Source: Kitasatospora sp. NBC_01250 (GTDB lineage: Bacteria; Actinomycetota; Actinomycetes; Streptomycetales; Streptomycetaceae). From it: DNA of 64,000 bases. Shown one piece after another: positions 53,074-61,442 of the stretch. Both the position numbers and the translations under genes were made by a program. The notes beneath the pieces are model-generated. The model had not been told where the DNA came from and ran no database searches. It worked only from the letters and a program-made list of their open reading frames with translations. The first letter of the stretch is position 1; each line of letters starts with the position of its first letter. The DNA lies in NCBI RefSeq assembly GCF_036226465.1, contig NZ_CP108476.1, positions 2,790,001 through 2,854,000 of the forward strand, written 5' to 3'.

Positions 53074-53436
53074 ATGATCCTGCACCTCGCACCCCTGGAC
53101 GACTGGCTCCGCGATCCCGGCCGGCCGTACAGCGCCGGCTCACTGCTGACGGACGGCTTCATCCACTGCTCGCCGGACGAGCCGACCACCCTGGCCGTGG
53201 CGAACCTGTTCTTCGCCACGGCGCCGGATCCGCTGATGGCCCTGCTGATCGACCCGGAGGAGGTGGAGCCGATGCTCCGCTGGGAGGCGCCCAGCGGCGA
53301 GCGCCCGCTGGGGGTGGCACCCGACGTGCTCTTCCCGCACATCTACGGGCGGCTCAACCGCAGCGCCGTCAAGGGCCTGGCCAAGCTGGAACGCGGTTCG
53401 CACGGACGCTGGGCCCGCTTCGAGCCCTGGAGCTGA
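53074..53436 (+). CDS. DUF952-domain protein
   Basis: 120 residues from ATG 53074. It opens with ILHLAPLDDW and contains DGFIHCSPDEP, LLIDPEEVEPMLRWE and LFPHIYGRLNRSAV, the family hallmarks (FIHCS and PHIYG). DUF952 proteins are small, cytoplasmic, and related in fold to ADP-ribosyl-transfer/glutathione-S-transferase-like families; the role is unknown. It lies 20 bp after the second DUF4139 gene and may share its transcript. Confidence 0.9.
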   Translation: MILHLAPLDDWLRDPGRPYSAGSLLTDGFIHCSPDEPTTLAVANLFFATAPDPLMALLIDPEEVEPMLRWEAPSGERPLGVAPDVLFPHIYGRLNRSAVKGLAKLERGSHGRWARFEPWS

Positions 53437-53476
53437 CCGGCGCGGCCGGCCTGGGCCCCGGCCCTCGACCGGCCGG

Positions 53477-54457
53477 CTACAGCCAGCCGCGCTCGCGGGC
53501 CGCCATGCCGGCCTGGAACCGGGTGGTCGCACCCAACTCGCGCATCAGCCCCTGCAGCCGGCGCTGGGTGGTGCGCGCGCTCCAGCCCAGCGAGCGGGCG
53601 ATCGACTCGTCGGTCAGGCCCGCCGCGAGCAGGCCGAGCAGCTTGCGCTGGTCCGACTCCGGCTCGTTCGGCCCCGGCTCGGTGCCGAGCGCGGCCTGCA
53701 GCGGCACCGCCCGGTCCCACTCCGCCTCGAAGAGCCCGTCCAGGGCCTGCAGCAGCGCGGAGGGGTGGATCACGTAGGCGGCGTCCAGCACGCTGTCCCC
53801 GATGCTGATCGGGATGATCGCCATCCGGAGGTCGGAGAGGATCATCTTCATCGGCAGGGTGCTGCGCACCCGGGCCTCCTCCCCGTCCTGGACCCCGATC
53901 AGGATCTCGTTCTCCAGCCGCCCGGGCCAGGCCACCGCCTCCCGGTCGTAGACGGTGCGGTACCGCACGCCCGCCTTGAGCCGGGTGCGCTGGCGGGTCA
54001 GGTTGGCCACCGGGTCCTGCACGTAGGGCGGGCAGTCGAAGCCGCGCACCTGCTGGATGCTGGTGTCCTGCAGGTGCGCCAGGCGCTGCGCGATCGCCTC
54101 GCCGCCGGTGAGCACCTCGACCGAACGGGCCGGGTCGGTGAACCGCGACGCCTCGCGGAAGGCGTCCATCAACCGGTGCATCTCGGCCCGCGCGCTGCGC
54201 AGTTCGGCCTCGCGGTGGCCGATCAGGGTGCCGATGGCGACGTCGGGTGCCACGGCCAGGTAGCGGTCCCGCTCGACCGGCGCCCGGGTGGCCATGCCGT
54301 GCTGGGCGAGCCGGCTGAGCGCCTTGCCGCTCTGCTGGGCGGTCAGGCCGCAGCGGGCGGCGAGTTCGGCGGCGGTGGACTGCGGGGCGGCCACCAGTGC
54401 GGCGTAGACCTGACCGTCGGGCTCGGAGAGCCCGAGCGCGCTGAAAGCGTCAAGCAT
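53477..54457 (-). CDS. TrmB/LuxR-type transcriptional regulator
   Basis: 326 residues from ATG 54457, with GGAGG upstream. The N-terminus is a TrmB-like winged helix (LSEPDGQVYAALVAAPQST, AAELAARCGLTAQQSG). The middle is a regulatory domain related to PLD-like TrmB sensor domains, and the C-terminus is a LuxR-type HTH (LLGLLAAGLTDESIARSLG, TTQRRLQGLMRELGA). This TrmB-plus-LuxR arrangement is frequent in Streptomyces. Its ligand and targets are unknown. The gene stands alone between DUF952 (convergent) and rluB (same strand). Confidence 0.88.
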   Translation of the reverse strand: MLDAFSALGLSEPDGQVYAALVAAPQSTAAELAARCGLTAQQSGKALSRLAQHGMATRAPVERDRYLAVAPDVAIGTLIGHREAELRSARAEMHRLMDAFREASRFTDPARSVEVLTGGEAIAQRLAHLQDTSIQQVRGFDCPPYVQDPVANLTRQRTRLKAGVRYRTVYDREAVAWPGRLENEILIGVQDGEEARVRSTLPMKMILSDLRMAIIPISIGDSVLDAAYVIHPSALLQALDGLFEAEWDRAVPLQAALGTEPGPNEPESDQRKLLGLLAAGLTDESIARSLGWSARTTQRRLQGLMRELGATTRFQAGMAARERGWL

Positions 54458-54597
54458 GACGTCCCCTCCCCACACATGGCGGCTTCACGCCAATTGTCGA
54501 GTGATGTTTTCGTGGCCATCTTCTGCCACGGACGTTCCCCGTGACAACCCGCCCCGGCCGACCCGCGCAATCCGGCACGGAATCCCGGCGGACACGG

Positions 54598-54632
54598 CAG
54601 GGGCCGCGCACCCGACGGATGCGCGGCCCCTG
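54598..54632. terminator. Terminator after rluB
   Basis: A perfect 13-bp stem CAGGGGCCGCGCA / TGCGCGGCCCCTG with a 9-nt loop lies 20 bp past the rluB stop. Confidence 0.85.
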
Positions 54633-54651
54633 GACGGCTGGCGGGGCGGGG

Positions 54652-56016
54652 TCAGAGACCGACCTCGCGCATCAGCTGGCCGACCTCGGGGTTGGTCAGC
54701 CGGCGCAGCCAGCCCGACTTCTGGTCCCCGAGCGCGATCGGGCCGAAGTGGGTGCGGACCAGCTTCTCCACCGGGAAGCCGGCCTCGGCGAGCATCCGGC
54801 GCACGATGTGCTTGCGGCCCTCGTGCAGGGTGACCTCGACCAGGTAGTTCTTGCCGACGTTGGAGACGACCTTGAAGCTGTCGGCGCGGGCGAAGCCGTC
54901 CTCCAGCTCGATGCCCTGGGCCAGCTGCTTGCCCAGGTCGCGCGGGATCGGGCCCTGGATCGCGGCCAGGTAGGTCTTGGTCACGCCGTAGCGCGGGTGG
55001 GTCAGCCGGTGGGCCAGCTCGCCGTGGTTGGTGAGCAGGATGATGCCCTCGGTCTCGGTGTCCAGCCGGCCCACGTGGAACAGCCGGGTCTCCCGGTTGG
55101 TCACGTAGTCGCCCAGGCACTGGCGGCCGTCCGGGTCCTCCATGGTGGAGACCACGCCGGCCGGCTTGTTCAGCGCGAAGAACAGGTACGACTGGGTGGC
55201 GACGGTCAGGCCGTCCACCTTGATCTCGTCGTTCTCGGGGTCGACCCGCTTGCCCTGCTCGGTGACCAGCGAGCCGTTGACCTCGACCCGGCCCTGCTCG
55301 ATCAGCTCCTCGCAGGCGCGGCGGCTGCCGACGCCGGCCCGGGCCAGCACCTTCTGCAGGCGCTCGCCCTCCTCGCTGCTCGCCTTGGCACCGGGGCCGT
55401 CGTGGCGGCGCAGCACCGCGTCCTCGATCTTGGCCTGCAGCTCGCGCGAGCGCTGCGGCGGCTGGCGGCGCGGGTCGCCAGGGGCGCCCTGGCCCTCGCG
55501 GCGCGGGCGCGGCGCGGGGCCGGGACGCCGGCCGGCGAAGCCGCCGCGGGCGGGGGTGGCGTTGGGGCCGCCGCCGTACTCGGGACGGTCGTAGCGGCGC
55601 TCCTCGGGGCGCAGCGGACGGTCGGGGTACTGCCGGCGGTCGTCGCGGCGGTCGTCCCGACCGCCGCCCGTGCTCCCGCCACCGCTGCGCCCGCGGCCGG
55701 CACCGCTGCCGCCGCCGTAACCACCGCCGCCGCCGCTGCCACCACGACCGCCGTAGCCGCCGCTGCTGCTGCCACCACCGCTGCTGCCCCGGCCGCCGTA
55801 GCCGCCGCTGCTGCCGCCCCGGCCGCCGCCGCTGCTGCTGCCACCACCGCTACGACCGCCGTAACCGCCGCCGCTGCTGCTGCTGCCGCCACCACTGCCG
55901 CCCCGGCCGCCGTAGCCGCCGCCGCTGCTGCTGCCGCCCCGCCCACTGCCGCCGCCGAAGCCTCCCCGGCTACCGCCGCCGCTGTTCCTGCCGTTACCGC
56001 TGCCACTGCTACGCAT
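54652..56016 (-). CDS. rluB: Large-subunit rRNA pseudouridine synthase B with RGG-rich extension
   Basis: 454 residues from ATG 56016 (ATG 56040 adds 8). Residues about 5-170 are a Gly/Ser/Arg low-complexity tail of RGG/GGYGGR-like repeats (GRGGSSSGGGYGGRGG), then an Arg-rich stretch. An S4 RNA-binding domain follows (LQKVLARAGVGSRRACEELIEQG, residues about 205-227). The catalytic domain has GRLDTETEGIILLTNHGEL with the nucleophilic Asp, and ends in HEGRKHIVRRML. It isomerises a uridine of 23S rRNA. The tail is probably disordered and RNA-binding. It lies downstream of scpB, 52 bp away. Confidence 0.93.
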   Translation of the reverse strand: MRSSGSGNGRNSGGGSRGGFGGGSGRGGSSSGGGYGGRGGSGGGSSSSGGGYGGRSGGGSSSGGGRGGSSGGYGGRGSSGGGSSSGGYGGRGGSGGGGGYGGGSGAGRGRSGGGSTGGGRDDRRDDRRQYPDRPLRPEERRYDRPEYGGGPNATPARGGFAGRRPGPAPRPRREGQGAPGDPRRQPPQRSRELQAKIEDAVLRRHDGPGAKASSEEGERLQKVLARAGVGSRRACEELIEQGRVEVNGSLVTEQGKRVDPENDEIKVDGLTVATQSYLFFALNKPAGVVSTMEDPDGRQCLGDYVTNRETRLFHVGRLDTETEGIILLTNHGELAHRLTHPRYGVTKTYLAAIQGPIPRDLGKQLAQGIELEDGFARADSFKVVSNVGKNYLVEVTLHEGRKHIVRRMLAEAGFPVEKLVRTHFGPIALGDQKSGWLRRLTNPEVGQLMREVGL

Positions 56017-56068
56017 CAAATGTCCGTACGTCGATTCCATCGGAAAGTGCGGGTCGTGCCGGCCGACC

Positions 56069-56986
56069 TCACTGCACTTCCCGTGCGCCCGCAGCGGCCA
56101 CCGCGTCCGCGAGCACCGTGCCTTCGAGGGACTCCGCTTCCACGTCGTCGACCTCGGGCAGGAAGGGCGCGAGCTCCGGCAGCTCGTCCAAGCCGCGCAG
56201 CCCCATCCGTTCCAGGAAGTAGTTCGTCGTCCGATACAGGATCGCACCTGTTTCGGGCTCGGATCCGGTCTCTTCCACCAGTCCTCGCTGTACCAGGGTA
56301 CGCATCACGCCGTCACAGTTCACACCGCGTACCGCGGAGACCCGGGATCTGGACACCGGTTGCCGGTAGGCGACCACCGCCAGCGTCTCCAGGGCGGCCT
56401 GGGTCAGCCGTGCCTGCTGACCGTCCAACACGTAGCGCTCGACCACCGGCGCGCAGGCCGCCGCGCTGTAGTAGCGCCACCCGCCGGCCACCAGCCGCAG
56501 CTCGAATCCCCGCCCCTGCGCGGTGTACTCCGCCGCCAGCTCGCGCAGCACGGCGGCCACCTCGGCGCGCGGGCGCTCCACCACCTGCGCCAGGCGCGCC
56601 TCGGTGACCGGCTCGTCGGCGAGCATCAGCACCGCCTCCAGCGCGGGCCGCAGCGCGACCGCCGGCCCGGCCGGCGCCTCGACCGGCGCCTCCGCGAAAG
56701 CCTCGGGGTCCGCCAGGCCCTCAGAGCCCCCAGGGCCCTCAGGGAGGTCGGGAAGGTCGAGCGCTGCCCCCGTCTCGGGGACGGCCTGCGGCGGCACCGG
56801 CAGCGGCTCGGCCGCGGCCGGCTCCACCCACTGCGCGGCCTCGCCCGCCGGGCCGTCCTCCACCGCGCCGGGATAGGCCGACTCCTGCCACTCGCCCTCG
56901 CGCGCCTGGCCCGGCAGGCCGAGCGCGCGGCGCGCGGGCCGGCCGCCCTGCCCGGCGGCCCCGTGGTCCTCAGCGGTCCCGCTCAT
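56069..56986 (-). CDS. scpB: Segregation and condensation protein B
   Basis: 305 residues. An Ala/Pro/Glu-rich N-terminal 110 residues is followed by two winged-helix domains: LRPALEAVLMLADEPV, LVAGGWRYYSAAACAPVVE, then LTQAALETLAVVAYRQPVSR, RGVNCDGVMRTLVQRGLVEE and YRTTNYFLERMGLRGLDELP (each a separate segment). ScpB binds ScpA in the SMC condensin complex that compacts and segregates the chromosome. The start overlaps the end of scpA by 17 bp, so translation is coupled. Confidence 0.95.
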   Translation of the reverse strand: MSGTAEDHGAAGQGGRPARRALGLPGQAREGEWQESAYPGAVEDGPAGEAAQWVEPAAAEPLPVPPQAVPETGAALDLPDLPEGPGGSEGLADPEAFAEAPVEAPAGPAVALRPALEAVLMLADEPVTEARLAQVVERPRAEVAAVLRELAAEYTAQGRGFELRLVAGGWRYYSAAACAPVVERYVLDGQQARLTQAALETLAVVAYRQPVSRSRVSAVRGVNCDGVMRTLVQRGLVEETGSEPETGAILYRTTNYFLERMGLRGLDELPELAPFLPEVDDVEAESLEGTVLADAVAAAGAREVQ

Positions 56987-57893
56987 CCCCGGCTCCCTCT
57001 CCTCGCCCGGGCGCCTCGCCTGCGCCGCCGTCGAACTCGTCCGTCACCTCGATCACCGTCCGCTGCGGGTCGGCCACCCAATGGACCGTCAGCTCCCCCA
57101 GCGCCTCGGGCTGCTCGAAGGCCAGCGCCCGCTCGCGGTAGAGCTCCAGCAGGGCCAGGAACCGGGCCACCACCACCAGGGTGTCCCCGGCGTCGGCCAC
57201 CAGGGCCGCGAAGCCGGCCGAGCCGTGCGCGGTGAGGTACGCCGTGACCAGCGCGGCCTGCTCGCGGACGCTGACCGCCGGGGTGTGGATGTGGTCCACG
57301 TAGACGGCCGGCTTGGGTCTGGGCGTCATCGCCTTGGCGGCCAGCTGCGCGAAGCGCTCCAGGCCGACGTGGATCACCACCTCCGGCAGCAGCTCGGCGT
57401 GCTGCGGCTCCAGGCCCACGGTGCGCGGGCGCAGCCGCTGCTCCTCGGCCCAGCGCTGCTCCAGGACGTCGGCCACCCGCTTGTACGCGCGGTACTGCAG
57501 CAGGCGGGCGAAGAGCAGGTCACGGGCTTCGAGCAGCGCGAGGTCCGCCTCGTCCTCGACCTCGGCGACGGGCAGCAGCCGGGCCGCCTTGAGGTCGAGC
57601 AGGGTGGCCGCGACCACCAGGAACTCGGTGGTCGCGTCCAAGTCCCAGTCCGGCCCCATGGCGCGCAGGTGGGCCATGAACTCGTCGGTGACCTGGGCGA
57701 GGGCGACCTCGGTGACGTCCATCTTGTGCTTGGCGATCAGACCGAGCAGCAGGTCGAAGGGCCCTTCGAAGTTGGCCAGCCGCACCTGGAACGCACCGCG
57801 CGCCGCATCGGCGCCGCCACCGACGGCGGCGTCAGGGACGCCGGACGGGGCTTCGGCCGGGGCTGCTGCGGGATCCGTGCGGGTGCTGGACAT
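56970..57893 (-). CDS. scpA: Segregation and condensation protein A (kleisin)
   Basis: 307 residues. After a short variable N-terminus comes FQVRLANFEGPFDLLLGLI, then KHKMDVTEVALAQVTDEFM, LVVAATLLDLKAARLLP and DLLFARLLQYRAYKRVAD. These are the usual ScpA N-terminal SMC-neck-binding helices. A C-terminal winged helix lies near 240-285 (ELYRERALAFEQPEALGEL). It bridges SMC heads together with ScpB. The RHH gene upstream stops 29 bp before this start, so it is part of the parA-scpAB operon. Confidence 0.96.
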   Translation of the reverse strand: MSSTRTDPAAAPAEAPSGVPDAAVGGGADAARGAFQVRLANFEGPFDLLLGLIAKHKMDVTEVALAQVTDEFMAHLRAMGPDWDLDATTEFLVVAATLLDLKAARLLPVAEVEDEADLALLEARDLLFARLLQYRAYKRVADVLEQRWAEEQRLRPRTVGLEPQHAELLPEVVIHVGLERFAQLAAKAMTPRPKPAVYVDHIHTPAVSVREQAALVTAYLTAHGSAGFAALVADAGDTLVVVARFLALLELYRERALAFEQPEALGELTVHWVADPQRTVIEVTDEFDGGAGEAPGRGEGAGDERDR

Positions 57894-57922
57894 CGCGGCC
57901 CATCCTCACACGCCGACCGCGC

Positions 57923-58495
57923 TCAACGGCCGCGCAACCGCCGGACCAGGATGCTGGCCTCACCCCGTTGCTCCAGGTCGGCCAGGACGACCGCGATGGC
58001 CTCCCGCACGACCCGGCCGCGGTCCACCGCGAGGCCGTGCTCGCCGCGCAGCACCAGGCGCGCGTGCTCCAGGTCCATCAGTTCCTCGGCGGAGACGTAC
58101 ACGGTGATCTTCTCGTCGTGCCGCTCGCGCCCGCTGGGGCGCCGGGGCGCGCGCCCGCGCGGACGACGCCTGGCCGCGCCGTCGCCGCTCTGCTGCTCCT
58201 CGGACCCGGCCGGTGCGGGCACGCCGCCCTGCGGGGCCCTGAGCGGGGCGCTGCCGGCCGTGCCGGCGGGGACGCCGGGGACACCCGGCACCCGCTCGAT
58301 GCGGGGGCGCTGCACGGTCGCGCCGACAGCGCCCGTCCCGGTGTCCGCCGAGGGAGCGTCCGCCGAAGTGGCGTCGGGCTGCTGCGCACCGCTGCCGCCG
58401 TCCACCGGGTCGGCGGCCGAGCGACTGGCCAGGGAGGGCGAGAGCGCCATCCCCCCGGTGGTGCGGAACAGCTCGTCGGCCCCCGGGAGGCTCAC
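57923..58495 (-). CDS. Small ParA-partner protein, possible ribbon-helix-helix
   Basis: 190 residues from GTG 58495, which overlaps the parA stop as GTGA. The first 115 residues are low-complexity (Ala/Pro/Gly, then RRRPRGRAPRRPSGR). The conserved part is the C-terminal 75: ERHDEKITVYVSAEELMDLEH, ARLVLRGEHGLAVDRGRVVREA and LADLEQRGEASILVRRLRGR (shown as separate segments). The KITVYVS strand followed by two helices fits an RHH-like DNA-binding fold. It is conserved between parA and scpA in this family and probably works with this ParA; no parB is present here. Confidence 0.8.
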   Translation of the reverse strand: MSLPGADELFRTTGGMALSPSLASRSAADPVDGGSGAQQPDATSADAPSADTGTGAVGATVQRPRIERVPGVPGVPAGTAGSAPLRAPQGGVPAPAGSEEQQSGDGAARRRPRGRAPRRPSGRERHDEKITVYVSAEELMDLEHARLVLRGEHGLAVDRGRVVREAIAVVLADLEQRGEASILVRRLRGR

Positions 58496-59661
58496 TCGAC
58501 GGGGCGGCACCGGTCGAGCACCTCCCTGGCGAGCTGCCGGTAGGCGGCAGCGCCCACCGAGTTGGTCGCGTACGTGGTGATCGGCTCGCCGGCCACCGTG
58601 GTCTCGGGGAACCGGACGGTGCGCCCGATCACCGTGTGGAAGACGTGGTCGCCGAAGGCCTCGACCACGCGTGCCAGCACCTCGCGGCTGTGCACGGTGC
58701 GCGAGTCGTACATGGTGGCCAGGATGCCGTCCAGGCGCAGCTCGGGGTTGAGCCGCTCGCAGACCTTCTCGATCGTCTCGGTCAGCAGCGCGACCCCGCG
58801 CAGCGCGAAGAACTCGCACTCCAGCGGCACGATGACGCTGTGCGCCGCGGTGAGCGCGTTGACCGTCAGCAGGCCCAGCGAGGGCTGGCAGTCGATGATC
58901 ACGTAGTCGTAGTCGGGCAGCAGCGGCTTGAGCGCGCGCGCCAGCGCCGACTCCCGGGCCACCTCGCTGACCAGCTGCACCTCGGCGGCCGACAGGTCGA
59001 TGTTGGAGGGCAGCAGGTCCATGCCCGGCACGGCGGTCTTCAGCAGCACCTCGTCGGCGGTCAGGCCCCGCTCCATGAGCAGGTTGTAGACCGTGACGTC
59101 CAGCTCCATCGGGTTGACCCCGAGCCCCACCGAGAGCGCGCCCTGCGGGTCGAAGTCGACCAGCAGTACCCGGCGGCCGTACTCGGCCAGCGCGGCGCCC
59201 AGGTTGATGGTGGAGGTGGTCTTGCCGACGCCGCCCTTCTGGTTGCACATCGCGATGATCTGCGCGGGGCCGTGCTCGGCCAGCGGCGCGGGGATCGGGA
59301 AGTACGGCAGCGGGCGACCGGTGGGACCGATCCGCTCACGGCGCTGGCGGGCCGCGTCGGGGGCCAGCGTGGCGGCGTACTCCGGGTCCGGCTCGTACTC
59401 GGCGTCCGGGTCGTCGTAGGAACCGTAGGCGAATTCGCTGTAGCCCAGATGCTGTGCGGAGCTCAGATCGGCCTCGTAGACATCGGGGCCGGCGCTGTGC
59501 GCGGCGGCCTGCCGGGCCTCGAAGGTCCGCACGGCGACCGTGCCGATCTCGCTGGCTCCGACGGTGGAATATGCGGCCCCGGTGTCGTCGGTCGGCTGTC
59601 CGGAGACGCGCTCCGCCAGTCCTGGCTGACCACCCCCGGGAGCAAATGTCGACTCATTCAC
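58492..59661 (-). CDS. parA: ParA-family chromosome-partitioning ATPase
   Basis: 389 residues from GTG 59661 (NESTFAPGG), preceded by AAGGAGG; the frame is open 11 codons further to ATG 59694, but that would place the ribosome site inside the gene. A variable N-terminal 130 residues leads to a deviant Walker A, CNQKGGVGKTTSTINLG, then LLVDFDPQGALSVGLG, YVIIDCQPSLGLLTVNAL and VPLECEFFALRG. This is the ParA encoded next to scpAB, not the oriC-proximal parAB pair. It probably positions the chromosome or condensin machinery. Confidence 0.93.
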   Translation of the reverse strand: MNESTFAPGGGQPGLAERVSGQPTDDTGAAYSTVGASEIGTVAVRTFEARQAAAHSAGPDVYEADLSSAQHLGYSEFAYGSYDDPDAEYEPDPEYAATLAPDAARQRRERIGPTGRPLPYFPIPAPLAEHGPAQIIAMCNQKGGVGKTTSTINLGAALAEYGRRVLLVDFDPQGALSVGLGVNPMELDVTVYNLLMERGLTADEVLLKTAVPGMDLLPSNIDLSAAEVQLVSEVARESALARALKPLLPDYDYVIIDCQPSLGLLTVNALTAAHSVIVPLECEFFALRGVALLTETIEKVCERLNPELRLDGILATMYDSRTVHSREVLARVVEAFGDHVFHTVIGRTVRFPETTVAGEPITTYATNSVGAAAYRQLAREVLDRCRPVE

Positions 59662-59856
59662 AAGTCGTCTTACCTCCTTGGGCATCCAGGGCATTATGTC
59701 GATTCGTCAGCCTGACACCATGCCGACGGTTTGCGACTCTAGGCCGTTTCGGGCGTTCGCAGCAACACAATCCACGGTAGTGGGCCCGATGTGTCGGCCG
59801 CCCGACCGGGTTCTGTCAAGGGGCGGGTGAGCCGACCCTCGGCGCGTTGACGCATG

Positions 59857-59897
59857 CCGAAGCCCCCGGTCGGCTGCTGCCGACCAGGGGCCTTCGG
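59857..59897. terminator. Hairpin terminator downstream of ald
   Basis: A stem CCGAAG-CCCC-GGTCGG / CCGACC-AGGGG-CCTTCGG lies 70 bp past the ald stop and beside the parA leader. It probably ends ald transcription before parA. The rest of the 306-bp gap (59662-59967) contains the parA promoter region and no gene. Confidence 0.7.
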
Positions 59898-59967
59898 GGG
59901 TCCGACGGACGACCGCGCGGCGGTCGCCGGGCGTCCTGCCGGGGTGTCAGGCCACCCTGGCGGTGTG

Positions 59968-61086
59968 TCAGGCGAGCACGCTGTCCAGGGAGATGGAGGG
60001 CAGGCCGAACGCCTCGGCGACGGCGCCGTAGGTGATCTGGCCCTCGTGCACGTTCAGGCCCTTGGCCAGCGCGGCGTCGCGGCGCAGCGCCTCCTTCCAG
60101 CCCCGGTTGGCCAGCTCCACGATGTAGGGCAGGGTGGCGTTGGTCAGCGCGTAGGTGGAGGTGTTCGGGACGGCGCCCGGCATGTTGGCCACGCAGTAGA
60201 AGACCGAGTTGTGGACCTCGAAGGTCGGCTCGGCGTGCGTGGTGGCACGGGAGTCCTCGAAGCAGCCGCCCTGGTCGATCGCGATGTCGACGAGCACGGA
60301 GCCCGGCTTCATCCGGGAGACCAGCTCGTTGGTGACCAGCTTGGGGGCCTTGGCGCCCGGGATCAGCACCGCGCCGATCACCAGGTCGGCCTCGATGACG
60401 GCCTTCTCCAGCTCGAAGGAGTTGGAGGCGATCGCCTTGATCTTGTTGCCGAAGATCCGGTCGGCCTCGCGCAGCTTGTTGATGTCGCGGTCCAGCAGGG
60501 TCACGTCGTAGCCCATGCCGATCGCGATGGTCGCCGCGTGCCAGCCGGAGACGCCGCCGCCGATGACGACGCACTTGGCCGGGTGGGTGCCGGGCACGCC
60601 ACCGGGCAGCACGCCGCGGCCGCCGGCCGGGCGCATCAGGTGGTAGGAGCCGACCTGCGGGGCCAGCCGGCCCGCGACCTCGGACATCGGGGCGAGCAGC
60701 GGCAGCGCGCCGTTGGCCAGCTGCACGGTCTCGTAGGCGATCGCGGTGGTGCCGGAGGCGACCAGCGCGTCGGTGCCGGCCCGGTCGGCCGCCAGGTGCA
60801 GGTAGGTGAAGAGCGTCTGGCCCTTGCGCAGGCGGTGGTACTCCTGAGCGATCGGCTCCTTGACCTTCAGCAGCAGGTCGGCGGTGGCCCACACCTCGTC
60901 GGCGGTGGCGAGGATGGTGGCACCGGCGGCCACGTACTCCTCGTTGGGGATGGAGGAGCCGACGCCGGCGCCGTCCTCGATGAAGACCTCGTGGCCGTTG
61001 CGGACCAGCTCATGCACGCCGGCCGGCGTGATGGCCACGCGGTACTCGTGGTTCTTGACCTCGCGGGGGATGCCGACCTTGGTCAC
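59968..61086 (-). CDS. ald: Alanine dehydrogenase
   Basis: 372 residues from GTG 61086 with AGGGACG upstream. It opens TKVGIPREVKNHEYRVAITP. The substrate Lys lies in LLKVKEP, the catalytic His in YLHLAADR, the NAD site is VIGGGVSGWHAATIAIGMGY, and DIAIDQGGCFEDS precedes the C-terminus. Length and motifs fit the family fully. It interconverts L-alanine and pyruvate plus ammonia with NADH and is important in nitrogen metabolism and spore formation. It is transcribed alone, as shown by the hairpin after it. Confidence 0.97.
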   Translation of the reverse strand: MTKVGIPREVKNHEYRVAITPAGVHELVRNGHEVFIEDGAGVGSSIPNEEYVAAGATILATADEVWATADLLLKVKEPIAQEYHRLRKGQTLFTYLHLAADRAGTDALVASGTTAIAYETVQLANGALPLLAPMSEVAGRLAPQVGSYHLMRPAGGRGVLPGGVPGTHPAKCVVIGGGVSGWHAATIAIGMGYDVTLLDRDINKLREADRIFGNKIKAIASNSFELEKAVIEADLVIGAVLIPGAKAPKLVTNELVSRMKPGSVLVDIAIDQGGCFEDSRATTHAEPTFEVHNSVFYCVANMPGAVPNTSTYALTNATLPYIVELANRGWKEALRRDAALAKGLNVHEGQITYGAVAEAFGLPSISLDSVLA

Positions 61087-61442
61087 GGTTAAACACGTCC
61101 CTCTTGCCATGGGAGTCCCAACCGGGGGAAGACCGGCGGGTGCCGCACGCGGGCAGGCCTCCGGCATGGCCGGGACACGCTGCACTGCGCGACAATGTCG
61201 AGTGTAATGAAGCCCAGCAGATCCGCCAGCCTTCCAAAGTGACTAAATCCGCTGGACACGTTGGCAGATTCGTAGGCATGCCTCTGGGTTTTCCTGGCAA
61301 ACCCGCCCAGAACCGGCAAACCTTCCCATCCCGCCCGGGACCGGCCGCAAGACCGGCGGCCGGTGACCGCGAAAACCGCTGGCCGGAGCCCCGTGGAGCA
61401 CCGGCCGACGCCCTGGGCAGCCCCGGACGGGCCCGCCGGGCC
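61087..61442. promoter_or_regulatory. ald upstream region
   Basis: This 356-bp gap has no gene. Around 61195-61215 the sequence is AT-richer (GACAATGTCGAGTGTAATG), the likely ald promoter zone on the minus strand. GC-rich short inverted repeats (GACCGGCCGCAAGACCGGCGGCCGG region, 61340-61365) follow the STAND gene stop and may act as its terminator. Confidence 0.4.

Noticed and set aside
55650..56000. Regular repeats that might be CRISPR-like or a VNTR outside genes
   Set aside because: They lie inside rluB and encode its Gly/Ser/Arg tail; there are no unique spacers.
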